Assembly: GCF_900107205.1 (NCBI RefSeq)
Contig: NZ_FNPC01000007.1
Location: 62,001-126,000 of the forward strand
Length of the DNA stretch: 64,000 bases
Source of the DNA: Halopenitus persicus
GTDB taxonomy: Archaea > Halobacteriota > Halobacteria > Halobacteriales > Haloferacaceae
Direction: 5' to 3'
Shown here: piece after piece, positions 16,473 to 25,573 of the stretch
Position numbering within the stretch: the stretch's first letter is position 1
Layout: each line of letters starts with the position of its first letter
Notes under the pieces: generated by a model
Database searches by the model: none
Seen by the model: the letters and a program-made list of their open reading frames with translations, nothing else
What the model was told of the DNA's origin: nothing
Made by a program: the position numbers and the translations under genes

Positions 16473-17078
16473 CTACAGGAATTCATCGTGGAGCCACGGG
16501 AGAAATCCCGACAGGAAGCGATCGGTTGCGGGCATAAAGTGCGATCCGAAATGGTAGGTGGGATCAAGCGTAGTGACGAGTGTCTGCCCTGCCCACGTTT
16601 CCGTATCGATGTATAGGACTGCATCTCCTTCGTCGTCCTCGATTAACACATCTGCCTCCTGAGGCGGGTCGAACGATCCGTGGAAGTGCCACTCGCAGTC
16701 ACTAGGCGGTATATGTTCGAAGAACGAATGATCTCGTCGGGGGAATCGAAGGCCGCTGTCCCCGTTTTCGTTGAGCCACCACCAGAAGTTGGTCGGTCGG
16801 TGGGTCCACTCGATCTCCGGCATCCACGGGTCAGGTTGCTGACCGAATGTGACGACGTCCCCCCCATCCTCAAGGAACTCCCGGAGACGGTCGCCGTGTG
16901 CATTCCGGGCCTCGATGTGCAATCGTGACGGAATAAACAATCCGTCGAACGCGTCCAAGCCACTGTCGGGGATGTCGAGGACGTGAACGACCTCGTCGAA
17001 GTACCGGGCATACTCGGATTCAAGTAGCGTTCGTCGGTGAGGCGCCGAGCCACCGTACAGAGCCGCGAGATCACTCAT
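16473..17078 (-). CDS. Class I amidotransferase/ThuA-like protein 2
   Basis: 201 residues. The predicted fold alternates strands and helices typical of the GATase-1/ThuA group (GLDAFDGLFIPSRLH; REFLEDGGDVVTFGQQ), ending in an aromatic region and HFGSHFMPATDRFLSG. It resembles the preceding gene in order of motifs (FLxxGGxVxxFG.....WLP; AxxLLxxDxGxAVxYID). No catalytic Cys-His-Glu triad is evident. It is the last gene of the five-gene ABC operon and starts with a 4-base overlap. A lid or scavenging role for the imported ligand is a guess; the substrate is unknown. Confidence 0.55.
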   Translation of the reverse strand: MSDLAALYGGSAPHRRTLLESEYARYFDEVVHVLDIPDSGLDAFDGLFIPSRLHIEARNAHGDRLREFLEDGGDVVTFGQQPDPWMPEIEWTHRPTNFWWWLNENGDSGLRFPRRDHSFFEHIPPSDCEWHFHGSFDPPQEADVLIEDDEGDAVLYIDTETWAGQTLVTTLDPTYHFGSHFMPATDRFLSGFLPWLHDEFL

Positions 17079-17740
17079 GTGCGATCACCCTGTGCTGATG
17101 CCGTGGTCGACCGGACGGTCGAGACCGCCCGCATCCACGCGACCAACTGTTCCGGGACACGTTCTGCCGTCGTGTCACGCCGCCCGAACCCGATGAGGTC
17201 GTTCCCGCTGTGGACGAAAATTGTCCCGGCAGTGCTCTCATCGTCAATGTAGACGACCGGTTCACCGTCACGGAGTCTGAGGAGTGTCGTGGCGTGCCCC
17301 GGAGGCGGATTGTGGCCGCGAGCGAAGAAGCCAGCGACGCCGCGCTGGTAGGTGAGGTCGGACATTTCGACATCCTCGAAGATCGGATGCGGCGTCACCT
17401 CGACAACGGTATAATCATCGTGTGACTCGATAGACTTCGGCTCGAAACACCCTGCACCTGGGAGCCACTGCCGCAGGAGGTGGCCACTGAATGCGACGAC
17501 CCCGCCTGCCGCGAGAAACGAACGTATCTGATCTCGGTGTCGATAGAGGTGATCCTGATCGACTTGGCTGGAGACGATGAGGCCGGGGAGCCCCGTCAGA
17601 TCGACGTCTGGGAATTCGTACATATCGATGCGTTGTAGGTGGGTCTCCACGAAGTCCGACTCGACGAACCGTCGCGTGAATGCGTCGTCTGGGTCCAGAA
17701 ACCCGACCGGTCGATGTGTCTGATGTTCTGTCGAAATCAT
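17075..17740 (-). CDS. Class I amidotransferase/ThuA-like protein 1
   Basis: 221 residues with a Rossmann-like pattern: VGFLDPDDAFTRRF, LTGLPGLIVSSQVDQD, IRSFLAAGGVVAFSGHLLRQ. Later come TPHPIFEDVEMSDLTYQ and VVYIDDESTAGTIFVHSGND, which resembles ThuA/GATase-like proteins (trehalose-utilisation type). It is adjacent and evidently related to the next gene, so a tandem duplication is likely. It overlaps the fused transporter gene by 4 bases. The role is not known; the tight coupling to an import operon suggests it handles the imported compound in the cytoplasm. Confidence 0.55.
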   Translation of the reverse strand: MISTEHQTHRPVGFLDPDDAFTRRFVESDFVETHLQRIDMYEFPDVDLTGLPGLIVSSQVDQDHLYRHRDQIRSFLAAGGVVAFSGHLLRQWLPGAGCFEPKSIESHDDYTVVEVTPHPIFEDVEMSDLTYQRGVAGFFARGHNPPPGHATTLLRLRDGEPVVYIDDESTAGTIFVHSGNDLIGFGRRDTTAERVPEQLVAWMRAVSTVRSTTASAQGDRT

Positions 17741-20358
17741 TGGTTGGGTACGATGGGCTGCGGTTGCTCTTTGGGGTCGGCCTGCCCGCCACTCGATACC
17801 GCGATGGCCGCGTCGATCAATTTCTGCGTCTGTTCGTGTTTCGGCTGTTGGAAGATCGTCGTCGGCGTTGCCTCCTCGACGATGCGACCATCGTGCAGGA
17901 CCGCGATTCTGTCGGCGAAGGCACCTGCCTGGGCGATGTCGTGCGTGATGTGCAGGAGTGCGATATTCCGCTCGTCGATCAACTCGTACAACAAGGTGAG
18001 GACTTCGTGCTGGAGCGGCGCATCGAGCATCGATGTGGGTTCGTCCGCGATGAGTACCGTCGGCTCAAGCACGATAGCACGGGCTAGTGCAACCCGTTGA
18101 CGCTCCCCACCCGACAGTTGGGTCGGATACCGCCCGGCGTACTTATCCGCTGGTTCCAGCCCAACGTCAGCGAGTGCTCGCTGGACGCGTTCTGCTCTTT
18201 CAGGATCTGTCCCTACCTCGTGGATGTCAAGCGGTTCGCGAACAATCTCTCCGACTCGACGATTCGGCGGGAGCGACTCGTAGGGATCCTGGAAAAGGTA
18301 GTGTATTTTGCGGGCGAGTTGACGCTGACCGCGGTCGTGCCACCGATCTAGGCTCTTGCCATCGATAGTTATGCTTCCATCATCCGGCGATTCGAGGTCA
18401 ACAGCCATCCGACCGAGCGTGCTCTTTCCGGCGCCGCTCTCTCCAATCAGTGCAACTGCCTCGCCGCTGGCAACGCCGAGATCTACACCGGTCAAGACCT
18501 GCTCGTCCTTACCGAACTCTTTCGAGACATCTTCGTATATGAGAGACTGTTGGGAACCTAGTTCATTATCTCGAGCGTCTCGCTCGAAGGCGGTATTCGT
18601 CGTCTCCGAGACCGCTGTTTTGGTCTTGTTGAGGGTGATTGGCTCCGAGACTGGGAGCGGCGTTCGAGCATCGAGCAGTCTCTTTGTGTAGTCGTGCTCG
18701 GCCGACGAAGTGAGTCGACTGGTCGTACCGATCTCGACGACTGACCCCGCCTGCATCACTGCCAATCGGTCTGCCACACGAGTCACTGCCGGAAGGTCAT
18801 GGGAGACCACTATCATAGCGAACCCGCGGGCCTCTTGCAGCTCCTCAAGTAACTCGAGGACAGTTAACTTCGTCACGACGTCGAGTCCCGTCGTGGCCTC
18901 GTCGACGATAAGAACCGACGGGTCGTTCACGAGCGCGGTCGCGATGACCCCTCGCTGTCGCATCCCACCGCTCAGTTCGTGAGGGTATTTGTCATAACTG
19001 GATTCATCGAGTCCGACCGTCTCTAGGATCTCGTGGGCTCTCGTCACTGCTTCGCCGCGGTCGCAGTCCCGGTGCGTCTCGATCGCCTCCACGATCTGCT
19101 CGTCTAGCCGTAGTCGTGGGTCGAGAGCATTCATTGCCTCCTGTGGGACAAACCCGATCTCGTCACCTCTGATGTCCGAGAGGTCGGCATCGTCTTCGAC
19201 GTCTCTCGCGGCGGTGAGCGTGATATGACCGGACGTGACCCGTCCCGGTGTTCGGAGCAAACCTAGGACGGCGAGTGCGACGCTGCTCTTCCCACTCCCG
19301 GACTCGCCGACGACGCCAAGTACTTCCTTCTTCCGGAGTTCCAGGTCCACATCGTCGACTGCAAGAGTTGGTTCCTTGTTTCCGTATTCGACTGTGAGGC
19401 TCGACACCTCAAGGACGTTCGACGAGCGCTTATCATCCTCCGTGTTTTGGATGTCCACGTTGGCGTGGTCCGTGTCGGTTGCAACACGTCGTCGTTCGTT
19501 TCCTGTTGTCCGTTCGACGCCGAAGGCCAGGAATGTAAACGATAGCACGCTGGCGGTTATCGCGAGACCCGGCGGGAGGACCCACCATGTCCAAGCGTCG
19601 GTGAGGAAGGCGTTCTGTTTCTGTGCGAAGAACAGGACTGTCCCCCAACTCGGTGACGTCGGATCGCCCAGGCCGAGGAAGCTTAGAGACGCTTCGAGCA
19701 GGATAGCTGCGCCGACTGCCTTGGCAAGCTGGGCGATAACGATGGGTAACAATGCCGGAATGATGTACGTGCGCGCAACGTGGAACACCGACCCGCCCAT
19801 CGAACTCGACGCCTGAACGTATTCACGGTTTCTGACCGAGAGAACCTGAGATCGGAGTTCGCGTGCCGGACGCGCCCACATAACGGCAGTCAGGACACCG
19901 ATTGTGGTCCAGAGACTCGGACCGAGGACGGCCGCAGCCACGATTACAAGTGGCAGGAACGGGAGCGTCAACACGACGTCCACGAACCGCATCAGGACAA
20001 TTTCCGTTCGCCCGCCGAGCAGGCCCGCCGAGACACCGACGAGGAGTCCCACGAGTATTGCCACCGACCCAGTAACGACTCCGACGAGCAACGAGACGCG
20101 TGCGCCGACGAGGAGGAGCGAGAGGAGGTCGTGTCCGAGGTCGTCGGTCCCAAGTAGGTGGTCGGTGTTCGGCGCCTGGAACGGCGGCCCAACTCGAGCA
20201 TCGGGCTCGAACGGGGCAAGCAGTGGCGCGAAGAGGGCAAGAAGCCCAACGAGTACCACCCCGATACTTCCGATGACGAGGAACCACTCTCGCGAGCCGC
20301 CGATTCCCTCACTCGGTGTGATTTCTTCGAGAAGTTCTTCCAGGTGATTTGATATCAC
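17737..20358 (-). CDS. Fused DppC-type permease plus two DppD/DppF-type ATPases
   Basis: 873 residues. Residues 1-300 are a peptide/nickel-family permease (DppC type), with the cytoplasmic coupling region (ASSSMGGSVFHVARTYIIPA) and several membrane helices. Residues 325-575 hold the first ATPase: Walker A GESGSGKSS, signature LSGGMRQR, Walker B VLIVDEATTG. Residues 630-860 hold the second: GESGAGKST, LSGGERQR, VLIADEPTS. In most organisms these are three separate genes. The gene overlaps both its neighbours by 4 bases. All catalytic motifs are intact and there is no frameshift, so this is a genuine gene fusion. It energises import of the substrate of the linked binding protein. Confidence 0.88.
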   Translation of the reverse strand: MISNHLEELLEEITPSEGIGGSREWFLVIGSIGVVLVGLLALFAPLLAPFEPDARVGPPFQAPNTDHLLGTDDLGHDLLSLLLVGARVSLLVGVVTGSVAILVGLLVGVSAGLLGGRTEIVLMRFVDVVLTLPFLPLVIVAAAVLGPSLWTTIGVLTAVMWARPARELRSQVLSVRNREYVQASSSMGGSVFHVARTYIIPALLPIVIAQLAKAVGAAILLEASLSFLGLGDPTSPSWGTVLFFAQKQNAFLTDAWTWWVLPPGLAITASVLSFTFLAFGVERTTGNERRRVATDTDHANVDIQNTEDDKRSSNVLEVSSLTVEYGNKEPTLAVDDVDLELRKKEVLGVVGESGSGKSSVALAVLGLLRTPGRVTSGHITLTAARDVEDDADLSDIRGDEIGFVPQEAMNALDPRLRLDEQIVEAIETHRDCDRGEAVTRAHEILETVGLDESSYDKYPHELSGGMRQRGVIATALVNDPSVLIVDEATTGLDVVTKLTVLELLEELQEARGFAMIVVSHDLPAVTRVADRLAVMQAGSVVEIGTTSRLTSSAEHDYTKRLLDARTPLPVSEPITLNKTKTAVSETTNTAFERDARDNELGSQQSLIYEDVSKEFGKDEQVLTGVDLGVASGEAVALIGESGAGKSTLGRMAVDLESPDDGSITIDGKSLDRWHDRGQRQLARKIHYLFQDPYESLPPNRRVGEIVREPLDIHEVGTDPERAERVQRALADVGLEPADKYAGRYPTQLSGGERQRVALARAIVLEPTVLIADEPTSMLDAPLQHEVLTLLYELIDERNIALLHITHDIAQAGAFADRIAVLHDGRIVEEATPTTIFQQPKHEQTQKLIDAAIAVSSGGQADPKEQPQPIVPNQ

Positions 20359-21356
20359 TCGGCGGCCCTCCTTGTGTTTCCTGCGGTCGTCCGCGGATCG
20401 AAGAATGGATAGGTCAGGTCAGCGAGGACGTTCGCTGCGATTACGGTAACAGTGAGGACGAGGAACGCTCCCTGGAGAAGCGGGTAATCTCTCGCGATCG
20501 CGGCGTCATAGATGAGTAGACCGAGCCCGGGATACGAGAAAACCGTCTCGACAACAACTGCACCACCGACGACGCTCCCGAGTTGGAGCGTGAACCGAGT
20601 GTATATTGGAAGCAATGAGTTCGGTAACGCGTGTCGGAGAAGTACGTCTCGGTCAGATAGGCCCTTAGCTCGCGAGAACAGGAGGAAATCCTCTCCGAGC
20701 GTCGTGAGAACCGATCCGCGTGCGATGAGATATATTCCCCCGATCCGGGCGACGGTGAGCGTGAGAAGCGGTAACGTGAGATGGATCGCGATACTGGCTA
20801 TCGAGCCGATGTAGCTGCTTCCCGCGGCGACTGACGAGACACCGTATGATGGAAACCAGCCCAGCCAGGAGACAAACACTGCAATGACTAGCATTCCGAC
20901 CCAAAACGCAGGTGCCGATTCGGCCGTGACGTGGGCGGTCATAAGCGCGGCGTCGGTCCGGTCTCCCTCTCGCCACGCGCTTAGGCCACCGAGTAGAGTT
21001 CCAACCACTGTGGAGAGTACGAGTGCTGACCCGACGAGGAGCAATGTCCAGGGAAGTCGCTGCAGCAGGACGTCGCTGACGGGTTGGCCGTACATAACGG
21101 AGGTTCCGAGTTCGCCCTGTGTGATGCCGAGCAGGTAGTCGACGTACTGGATGTGGATGGGCTGATCGAGACCGTAGGTCTCGAGTAGTTCCGCTCGCTG
21201 CTCCACACTGAGGCTCTCGACTGCCCGGCCAAGTCGATAGTGGAGTGGGTCTCCGGGCGCGACGTACGGCAGTGCGAAATTCACTGTGAGTGCTGCGAGG
21301 AGTGTCACTCCATATTCGAGGACACCGCTTCCGATAGCCTGGATGCGTGAGCGCAT
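20355..21356 (-). CDS. DppB-type ABC permease
   Basis: 333 residues. It begins with a membrane helix (LEYGVTLLAALTVNFAL), followed by the typical DppB-family periplasmic region containing YGLDQPIHIQYVDYL and GELGTSVMYGQPVSDV. Several further helices and the coupling segment (FSRAKGLSDRDVLLRHALP) follow. It forms the membrane pore with the permease half of the next gene. The gene is 4 bases downstream of the binding-protein gene and overlaps the fused gene by 4 bases. Iron-type operators lie ahead of the operon. The length matches the family. Confidence 0.9.
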   Translation of the reverse strand: MRSRIQAIGSGVLEYGVTLLAALTVNFALPYVAPGDPLHYRLGRAVESLSVEQRAELLETYGLDQPIHIQYVDYLLGITQGELGTSVMYGQPVSDVLLQRLPWTLLLVGSALVLSTVVGTLLGGLSAWREGDRTDAALMTAHVTAESAPAFWVGMLVIAVFVSWLGWFPSYGVSSVAAGSSYIGSIASIAIHLTLPLLTLTVARIGGIYLIARGSVLTTLGEDFLLFSRAKGLSDRDVLLRHALPNSLLPIYTRFTLQLGSVVGGAVVVETVFSYPGLGLLIYDAAIARDYPLLQGAFLVLTVTVIAANVLADLTYPFFDPRTTAGNTRRAAE

Positions 21357-21360
21357 ATCG

Positions 21361-23010
21361 TCATTCGAAGGAATCGGTCACCGAAGCGCCGCGGACCGAT
21401 TGTGGGAGCAGCGACCACTTGTGGTGGATGCCAAATCCAGGCGACTCTGCCCACTTGTCGTGGGCTTCAGGACGGTACGCGAACCGGGGTTCGGGATACC
21501 ACAGCGGCAGGGAGGTCGGCTGATCGTTGAACAGCCGCTGCATCTCAAACAGCACCTCCTTGCGCTCCGCGACTGTAGCGGTCTGTTTCCAATCCTCGAA
21601 AAGCGAATCCCACGCCGGATATTCAATCTCCTTGTCCCAGAGATATCCTGAGCGATGTGACATCACGAACTGGTCAGGGTCAGCAACACCGTGTGGAGTG
21701 ATACTACTGATGTACATATCGAAGTTTCGGGAGCTGAACAGGTCACCGATTGCACCGGGATCGAGGGTCTTCGCGGTCGTTTCGAGGCCGATGGCTGTGA
21801 GGTCTTCAGCGACTAGTTCGGCGGCCCGAATGTATGACGACTGATTCGATGGGACTTTCAGTGTGAACGAAAGCTCCTCACCGCCCGGAGTTTCCCTGAC
21901 ACCGTCTCCGTCCCGGTCGCGGAAGCCGAGTTCATCTAGGGTCGCTCGTGCCTCTTCGGGCTTGTAGGGCTGGCCGATATCCTGTGCCGTCCACGGTGAC
22001 TTCGGATGTGGATATCCCTCACTACCGGGGACGGCCTTCCCGAGCATCACCACGTCGACGATCGACTTTTTGTCGATCCCACGTGAGAGCGCCCACCGAA
22101 AGTCGTGTTTGTCGAATGGTGCCCGCTCGTAGTTGATCCGAATCTCCACCAGTGACAGCGTCGTAGCTGGGACCAGATCGAACGCATCGTTCTGTTCGAA
22201 CTTATTCACCGTTGACGGTGGGAGCCCGACGCTGGCCGTGTCGATGTCGCCACTCTGGAGAGCGGTGAAGAGTGCCGAGTGGTCCTGGATGATAGGGATG
22301 ACGACTTCATTGACGAGCGGTTCACCCATAAAGTACGATTCGTTCGCCTCAAACCTGAGATGTGATCCCGACTCGTATTCGACGAGTTCGTACGGACCGG
22401 TACCGACGGGAAGCCCGGCGTACTTGGATGGGTCTTCAACGTCGTCCCACACGTGCTTCGGGATGATCGGGAGGTCGGCAAACGTGATGTCGGCGAGCGT
22501 AGGACAGGGATAGGCACACTTGAACCGGACAGTCTCCTCGTCTACCGCCTCGATAGTCTCAATGTGGGGTGCCTCGCTCACGTGGTGGGCGTATCGGGTC
22601 GGCGGACCGTCCCGGAGATACCGATAAGTGAAGACGACGTCATCGGCGGTGAACGGTTCGCCGTCGTGCCAGCTCGCGTCAGATCGGATGGTTGCCGTCC
22701 AGGTCGTGTCGTCTACTTGGTTGGTTTCTTTGGCCAGCCCTGGCATCGGTTCATCAACGTACGGAGATGGCGCGAGGAGTCGGTCGTATACCAGGTCCTT
22801 CATCCAGTCGAACTTGCTGTGACTGCTGACGTAGATGTTCAGCGGTGATCCCGGGTCAGAGTCAGTCGCGATACGCAAGGCATTATTTCCAGGGGTAGAA
22901 CCAGTAACCTCGTCTATCTGACCTGTACACCCTGCTAACAGCGTGGTTCCTGCGGCAGCACCGATCCCCGTTTTGAGGACACTCCGTCTCGTCGATTGTC
23001 GCTGAACCAT
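21361..23010 (-). CDS. Tat-exported ABC substrate-binding lipoprotein, peptide/nickel family (SBP_bac_5)
   Basis: 549 residues. The N terminus has a Tat motif (STRRSVLKTGIG) followed by a hydrophobic run and a lipobox (LLAGC), giving a lipid-anchored protein outside the cell. Family 5 solute-binding signatures are SDASWHDGEPFTADDVVFTY and KKSIVDVVMLGKAVPGSEGY. Family 5 members bind peptides, nickel chelates, haem or siderophore-like ligands. The ligand cannot be read from sequence. Two DtxR-like palindromes sit directly before the ATG (5 and 41 bases away), indicating metal repression, so an iron or haem compound is more likely than peptides. It is the first gene of the transporter operon. 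Confidence 0.88.
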   Translation of the reverse strand: MVQRQSTRRSVLKTGIGAAAGTTLLAGCTGQIDEVTGSTPGNNALRIATDSDPGSPLNIYVSSHSKFDWMKDLVYDRLLAPSPYVDEPMPGLAKETNQVDDTTWTATIRSDASWHDGEPFTADDVVFTYRYLRDGPPTRYAHHVSEAPHIETIEAVDEETVRFKCAYPCPTLADITFADLPIIPKHVWDDVEDPSKYAGLPVGTGPYELVEYESGSHLRFEANESYFMGEPLVNEVVIPIIQDHSALFTALQSGDIDTASVGLPPSTVNKFEQNDAFDLVPATTLSLVEIRINYERAPFDKHDFRWALSRGIDKKSIVDVVMLGKAVPGSEGYPHPKSPWTAQDIGQPYKPEEARATLDELGFRDRDGDGVRETPGGEELSFTLKVPSNQSSYIRAAELVAEDLTAIGLETTAKTLDPGAIGDLFSSRNFDMYISSITPHGVADPDQFVMSHRSGYLWDKEIEYPAWDSLFEDWKQTATVAERKEVLFEMQRLFNDQPTSLPLWYPEPRFAYRPEAHDKWAESPGFGIHHKWSLLPQSVRGASVTDSFE

Positions 23011-23014
23011 ACTA

Positions 23015-23032
23015 GTTTAGGTCAGCCTAAAC
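23015..23032. promoter_or_regulatory. DtxR-like operator, box 1
   Basis: GTTTAGG-TCAG-CCTAAAC, a perfect 7-base dyad placed 5 bases upstream of the substrate-binding-protein ATG. The TTAGGnnnnCCTAA form matches the DtxR/IdeR/SirR iron-repressor operator. Confidence 0.8.
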
Positions 23033-23050
23033 AATTTAACTGTTCCGATT

Positions 23051-23066
23051 TTTAGGTAGACCTAAA
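23051..23066. promoter_or_regulatory. DtxR-like operator, box 2
   Basis: TTTAGGT-AG-ACCTAAA, a perfect 7-base dyad about 40 bases upstream of the same ATG. With box 1 it covers the expected promoter of the leftward operon. Confidence 0.78.
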
Positions 23067-23115
23067 TCTTTGCATAGATGTACGAGTTACTGCAAAGAGT
23101 ACGCTCTTCCTGCTG

Positions 23116-24174
23116 CTACAGCTTTAGCGTCATTTCCGGCATCTCAAAGAACGCTGTTTCGTAGCCTTCGTGTCGCGCCGTCTGTGGCAGTGCATCGATC
23201 GTTATTGTCAGTTCATCGCCGGATTCGACGTCGGAGACGGCAGCTCCATAGTGATATCCGAGGTTGGAATCAATCCTCGGTTGGAGAATATTGTCGTAGA
23301 TGATCTCACTGCTTCGCTTCTGAATAGCTGACAACGACATCAGCGGAAGTGGATAGCGGTTGTAGGGTGTTCTTGCTGAGACAGCGAGATATACCTCATT
23401 CTCCTTGTGGTCGAACCGCGTCGCATCGTCGAGAGTCGTGACGACGAACTTTCCATCGCCACTGGTCACTGTTCCACGAACGCTCCCAGGCAATCCACTT
23501 GGTTTCGGGAGCTGAGTGGACGGCAATCCGTTCATCTTCATCGGTGACACTGCGCCCTTCGTCCCTTGCTTCTCCTCGGAAATGTTTCTGTATGTGATAT
23601 CGTCCATCTTGGCTTGGCTATATTCCAGTGAAAACGTGAATGATGCCGGTCCAGCATCAGCGAGTATACCGGCTCTATTTACCGACCCGTCTCCGACAGA
23701 GACCTCAATTTGATAGGTGGCTTCTTCCGGAAGTCGGACGTTATCTCCAAAGTGGAAGCCCATAGGCTGGGAGAGCATTGGCCACGGAGAAAGCGACGTG
23801 ACGGCTTCACCATCTAGACGAACTCGCACTTGTGGGTTCAAATCCGCAGGGACGATTCCAGTTTCCTGGTGCCAGACAACTGGCATCAAGTGCATCGAAT
23901 CGTTCTCATTGAGTTCCACCTTGTTTTTTCGGTCGCCTGTGACGAGCCAGAATCGATGTGGGAACGTATACGCTAATATACACTTGTAGGCCCCATCTTT
24001 CCTCACCTCTGTCAATTGCATTCCATCAACGTGCGTCGGATAGTACACAGCCTCCGGCCGGTTCTCAACAAGTGAAGTACCACCACTTGATTCCTGCAGC
24101 TCGGCATCCGTACATCCAGCGAGACCAACCGCTCCTGCTGAGCCACACCAACTGAGAAACTCACGCCGCTGCAT
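23116..24174 (-). CDS. Tat lipoprotein with P19/Tp34-like metal-binding domain
   Basis: 352 residues. The signal MQRREFLSWCGSAG leads to a lipobox (VGLAGC), so it is a surface lipoprotein. Residues 45-180 resemble the P19/Tp34 fold used by iron and copper transport proteins: HVDGMQL, SMHLMPVVWHQETGIV and QPMGFHFGDNVRLPEE parallel the family's GxHYGxNV signature. The C-terminal half is a second beta-rich region of unknown function. Its start overlaps the end of the upstream peroxidase-like gene by 14 bases, so both belong to one DtxR-boxed transcription unit. Binding of iron or another divalent metal is inferred. Confidence 0.65.
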   Translation of the reverse strand: MQRREFLSWCGSAGAVGLAGCTDAELQESSGGTSLVENRPEAVYYPTHVDGMQLTEVRKDGAYKCILAYTFPHRFWLVTGDRKNKVELNENDSMHLMPVVWHQETGIVPADLNPQVRVRLDGEAVTSLSPWPMLSQPMGFHFGDNVRLPEEATYQIEVSVGDGSVNRAGILADAGPASFTFSLEYSQAKMDDITYRNISEEKQGTKGAVSPMKMNGLPSTQLPKPSGLPGSVRGTVTSGDGKFVVTTLDDATRFDHKENEVYLAVSARTPYNRYPLPLMSLSAIQKRSSEIIYDNILQPRIDSNLGYHYGAAVSDVESGDELTITIDALPQTARHEGYETAFFEMPEMTLKL

Positions 24175-25459
24175 TGTTCTCCTCTTTTGTCGATGGAGGA
24201 TTTGCAGGAGGCAATGCGCGTAGTGAGCGTGGTGGGAGGAGATAGTTACCTCGGTTAGTGACGTTCATATACTGGAGGATTCCGTTGTTGTTCCGCTGGC
24301 CAACAGCGGACTGTTCTGCCAAGTCAGTCCCGTTCATCGCCTCTCTGGTTTTTACAAAGTCAGATATTTGCCTTTGGAGAGCAAGGAAGTGAAGCCCGGC
24401 TTGGCCGCCGTCTGTCGAGTCGAAGTCGCGTCGGAGAATGATTGGTTTATCGTCTTCCCGAACCCGAGACATTTTTTGGGAATGACCAATCACACCTTCT
24501 TCCCTGGCAGCGTCTTTCGCGTGTTTGCACTTATCCATCTCTGTGTCTGTATTGAGGTTGTTCCCGGTGCCTTCGACAGCCTCTTCTGCCGCGTGATGGG
24601 GACAGAACATCTTCGCAACCCGTTGATAGCGGCTGTCCTGGTTGTACCACTGGTTGAGATTCAACGTAATATGCGAGATGTGCTGGGTTGTCCCGTCTGC
24701 AAATGGACCTCTCTGGATCGAGACCCGATCCTCAGATGCCTGGTTATTTTTAAACCCCGATTTGAATCCCATATAAAGTGGTGAGTCCTCAGGAATTTCG
24801 TCGCTAGGAACACCCTCGACATCGTCATTCTCGGCAGGAAGGCCCTTGCCGACGAATCCCGTCCGTCGATCGGCAATCTCGAACGCATCCGTAAGAGTAG
24901 CGTCCGGCTGATCGACGCCGTTCAGTGTATCCTTATTCCCCTTGAGTGCCTCCTCAGCGCCAAGAACCACCTGTGAATGGTCGCTGGCAAGATGGACGAC
25001 GGTGTCAGGGGTATCCAGTTTTGGATCTTCGAACGGCGCCAACGCCTTTGGCATCGGGAGGTCCACATTCTCGGGGAGCGACTGTTCGAAGCGACCGAAG
25101 TACGCCGGGGAGTAACCCACGGTCATTAGGAGCCCGTCGGCGCTTCGCTCGTATGCGTGTTCGATGCCTTGTAGCGCAGTCTCCATCGCCTGTCGGTCGC
25201 TGTCGGCCGGCGTTCCTTCTCTGTTGAAGTTTAAGAAAAGCAGCCCGTGATGGCGTGGAACAATGGTATTTCCGTAGTCATCTGTCGAGAGAACGCTGTT
25301 CCAAGCGTGCTGTCGTTCAGGTAGATCTGACAATTTTGACGGGCCTTTCGGAACGTCTACTTGCTCGCGACCGACACACGCACTGAAAGCTGCTGTCCCA
25401 CCAATTGCGACAGCAGATTTCAGAAACTCACGACGTTGAATTCCTCTCTGTCTCGTCAT
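24161..25459 (-). CDS. Tat-exported Dyp-type-peroxidase-like protein
   Basis: 432 residues with a twin-arginine signal (QRREFLKSAVAIGGTAAF) and a Cys that may serve as a lipobox. The body resembles the haloarchaeal Tat proteins annotated as Dyp-type peroxidase-like: VPRHHGLLFLNFNREGTPA and FGRFEQSLPENVDLPMP near the N terminus, and DGGQAGLHFLALQRQISDF near the C terminus. The textbook GxxDG motif is not visible, so activity is uncertain. EfeB-type Dyp proteins take part in haem or ferrous iron import, consistent with the two iron-type boxes upstream and the P19-like gene downstream. It is the first gene of a two-gene operon. Confidence 0.55.
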   Translation of the reverse strand: MTRQRGIQRREFLKSAVAIGGTAAFSACVGREQVDVPKGPSKLSDLPERQHAWNSVLSTDDYGNTIVPRHHGLLFLNFNREGTPADSDRQAMETALQGIEHAYERSADGLLMTVGYSPAYFGRFEQSLPENVDLPMPKALAPFEDPKLDTPDTVVHLASDHSQVVLGAEEALKGNKDTLNGVDQPDATLTDAFEIADRRTGFVGKGLPAENDDVEGVPSDEIPEDSPLYMGFKSGFKNNQASEDRVSIQRGPFADGTTQHISHITLNLNQWYNQDSRYQRVAKMFCPHHAAEEAVEGTGNNLNTDTEMDKCKHAKDAAREEGVIGHSQKMSRVREDDKPIILRRDFDSTDGGQAGLHFLALQRQISDFVKTREAMNGTDLAEQSAVGQRNNNGILQYMNVTNRGNYLLPPRSLRALPPANPPSTKEENNAAA

Positions 25460-25521
25460 CAGCTTATGTAGTCTCGCCTCGCCGCCTGTGGCTTCTCGCC
25501 CACACTATTGTCTGTCATAGA

Positions 25522-25537
25522 TTTAGGTCTACCTAAA
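25522..25537. promoter_or_regulatory. DtxR-like operator, box 3
   Basis: TTTAGGT-CT-ACCTAAA, a perfect 7-base dyad about 63 bases upstream of the peroxidase-like ATG; its arms are identical to those of box 2. Confidence 0.78.
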
Positions 25538-25559
25538 GAATACAAAACAGTTGTGAAAT

Positions 25560-25573
25560 TTAGGCCGGCCTAA
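25560..25573. promoter_or_regulatory. DtxR-like operator, box 4
   Basis: TTAGGCCGGCCTAA, a perfect 14-base palindrome about 100 bases upstream of the same gene. The pairing of two boxes per promoter mirrors the other operon. Confidence 0.72.
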
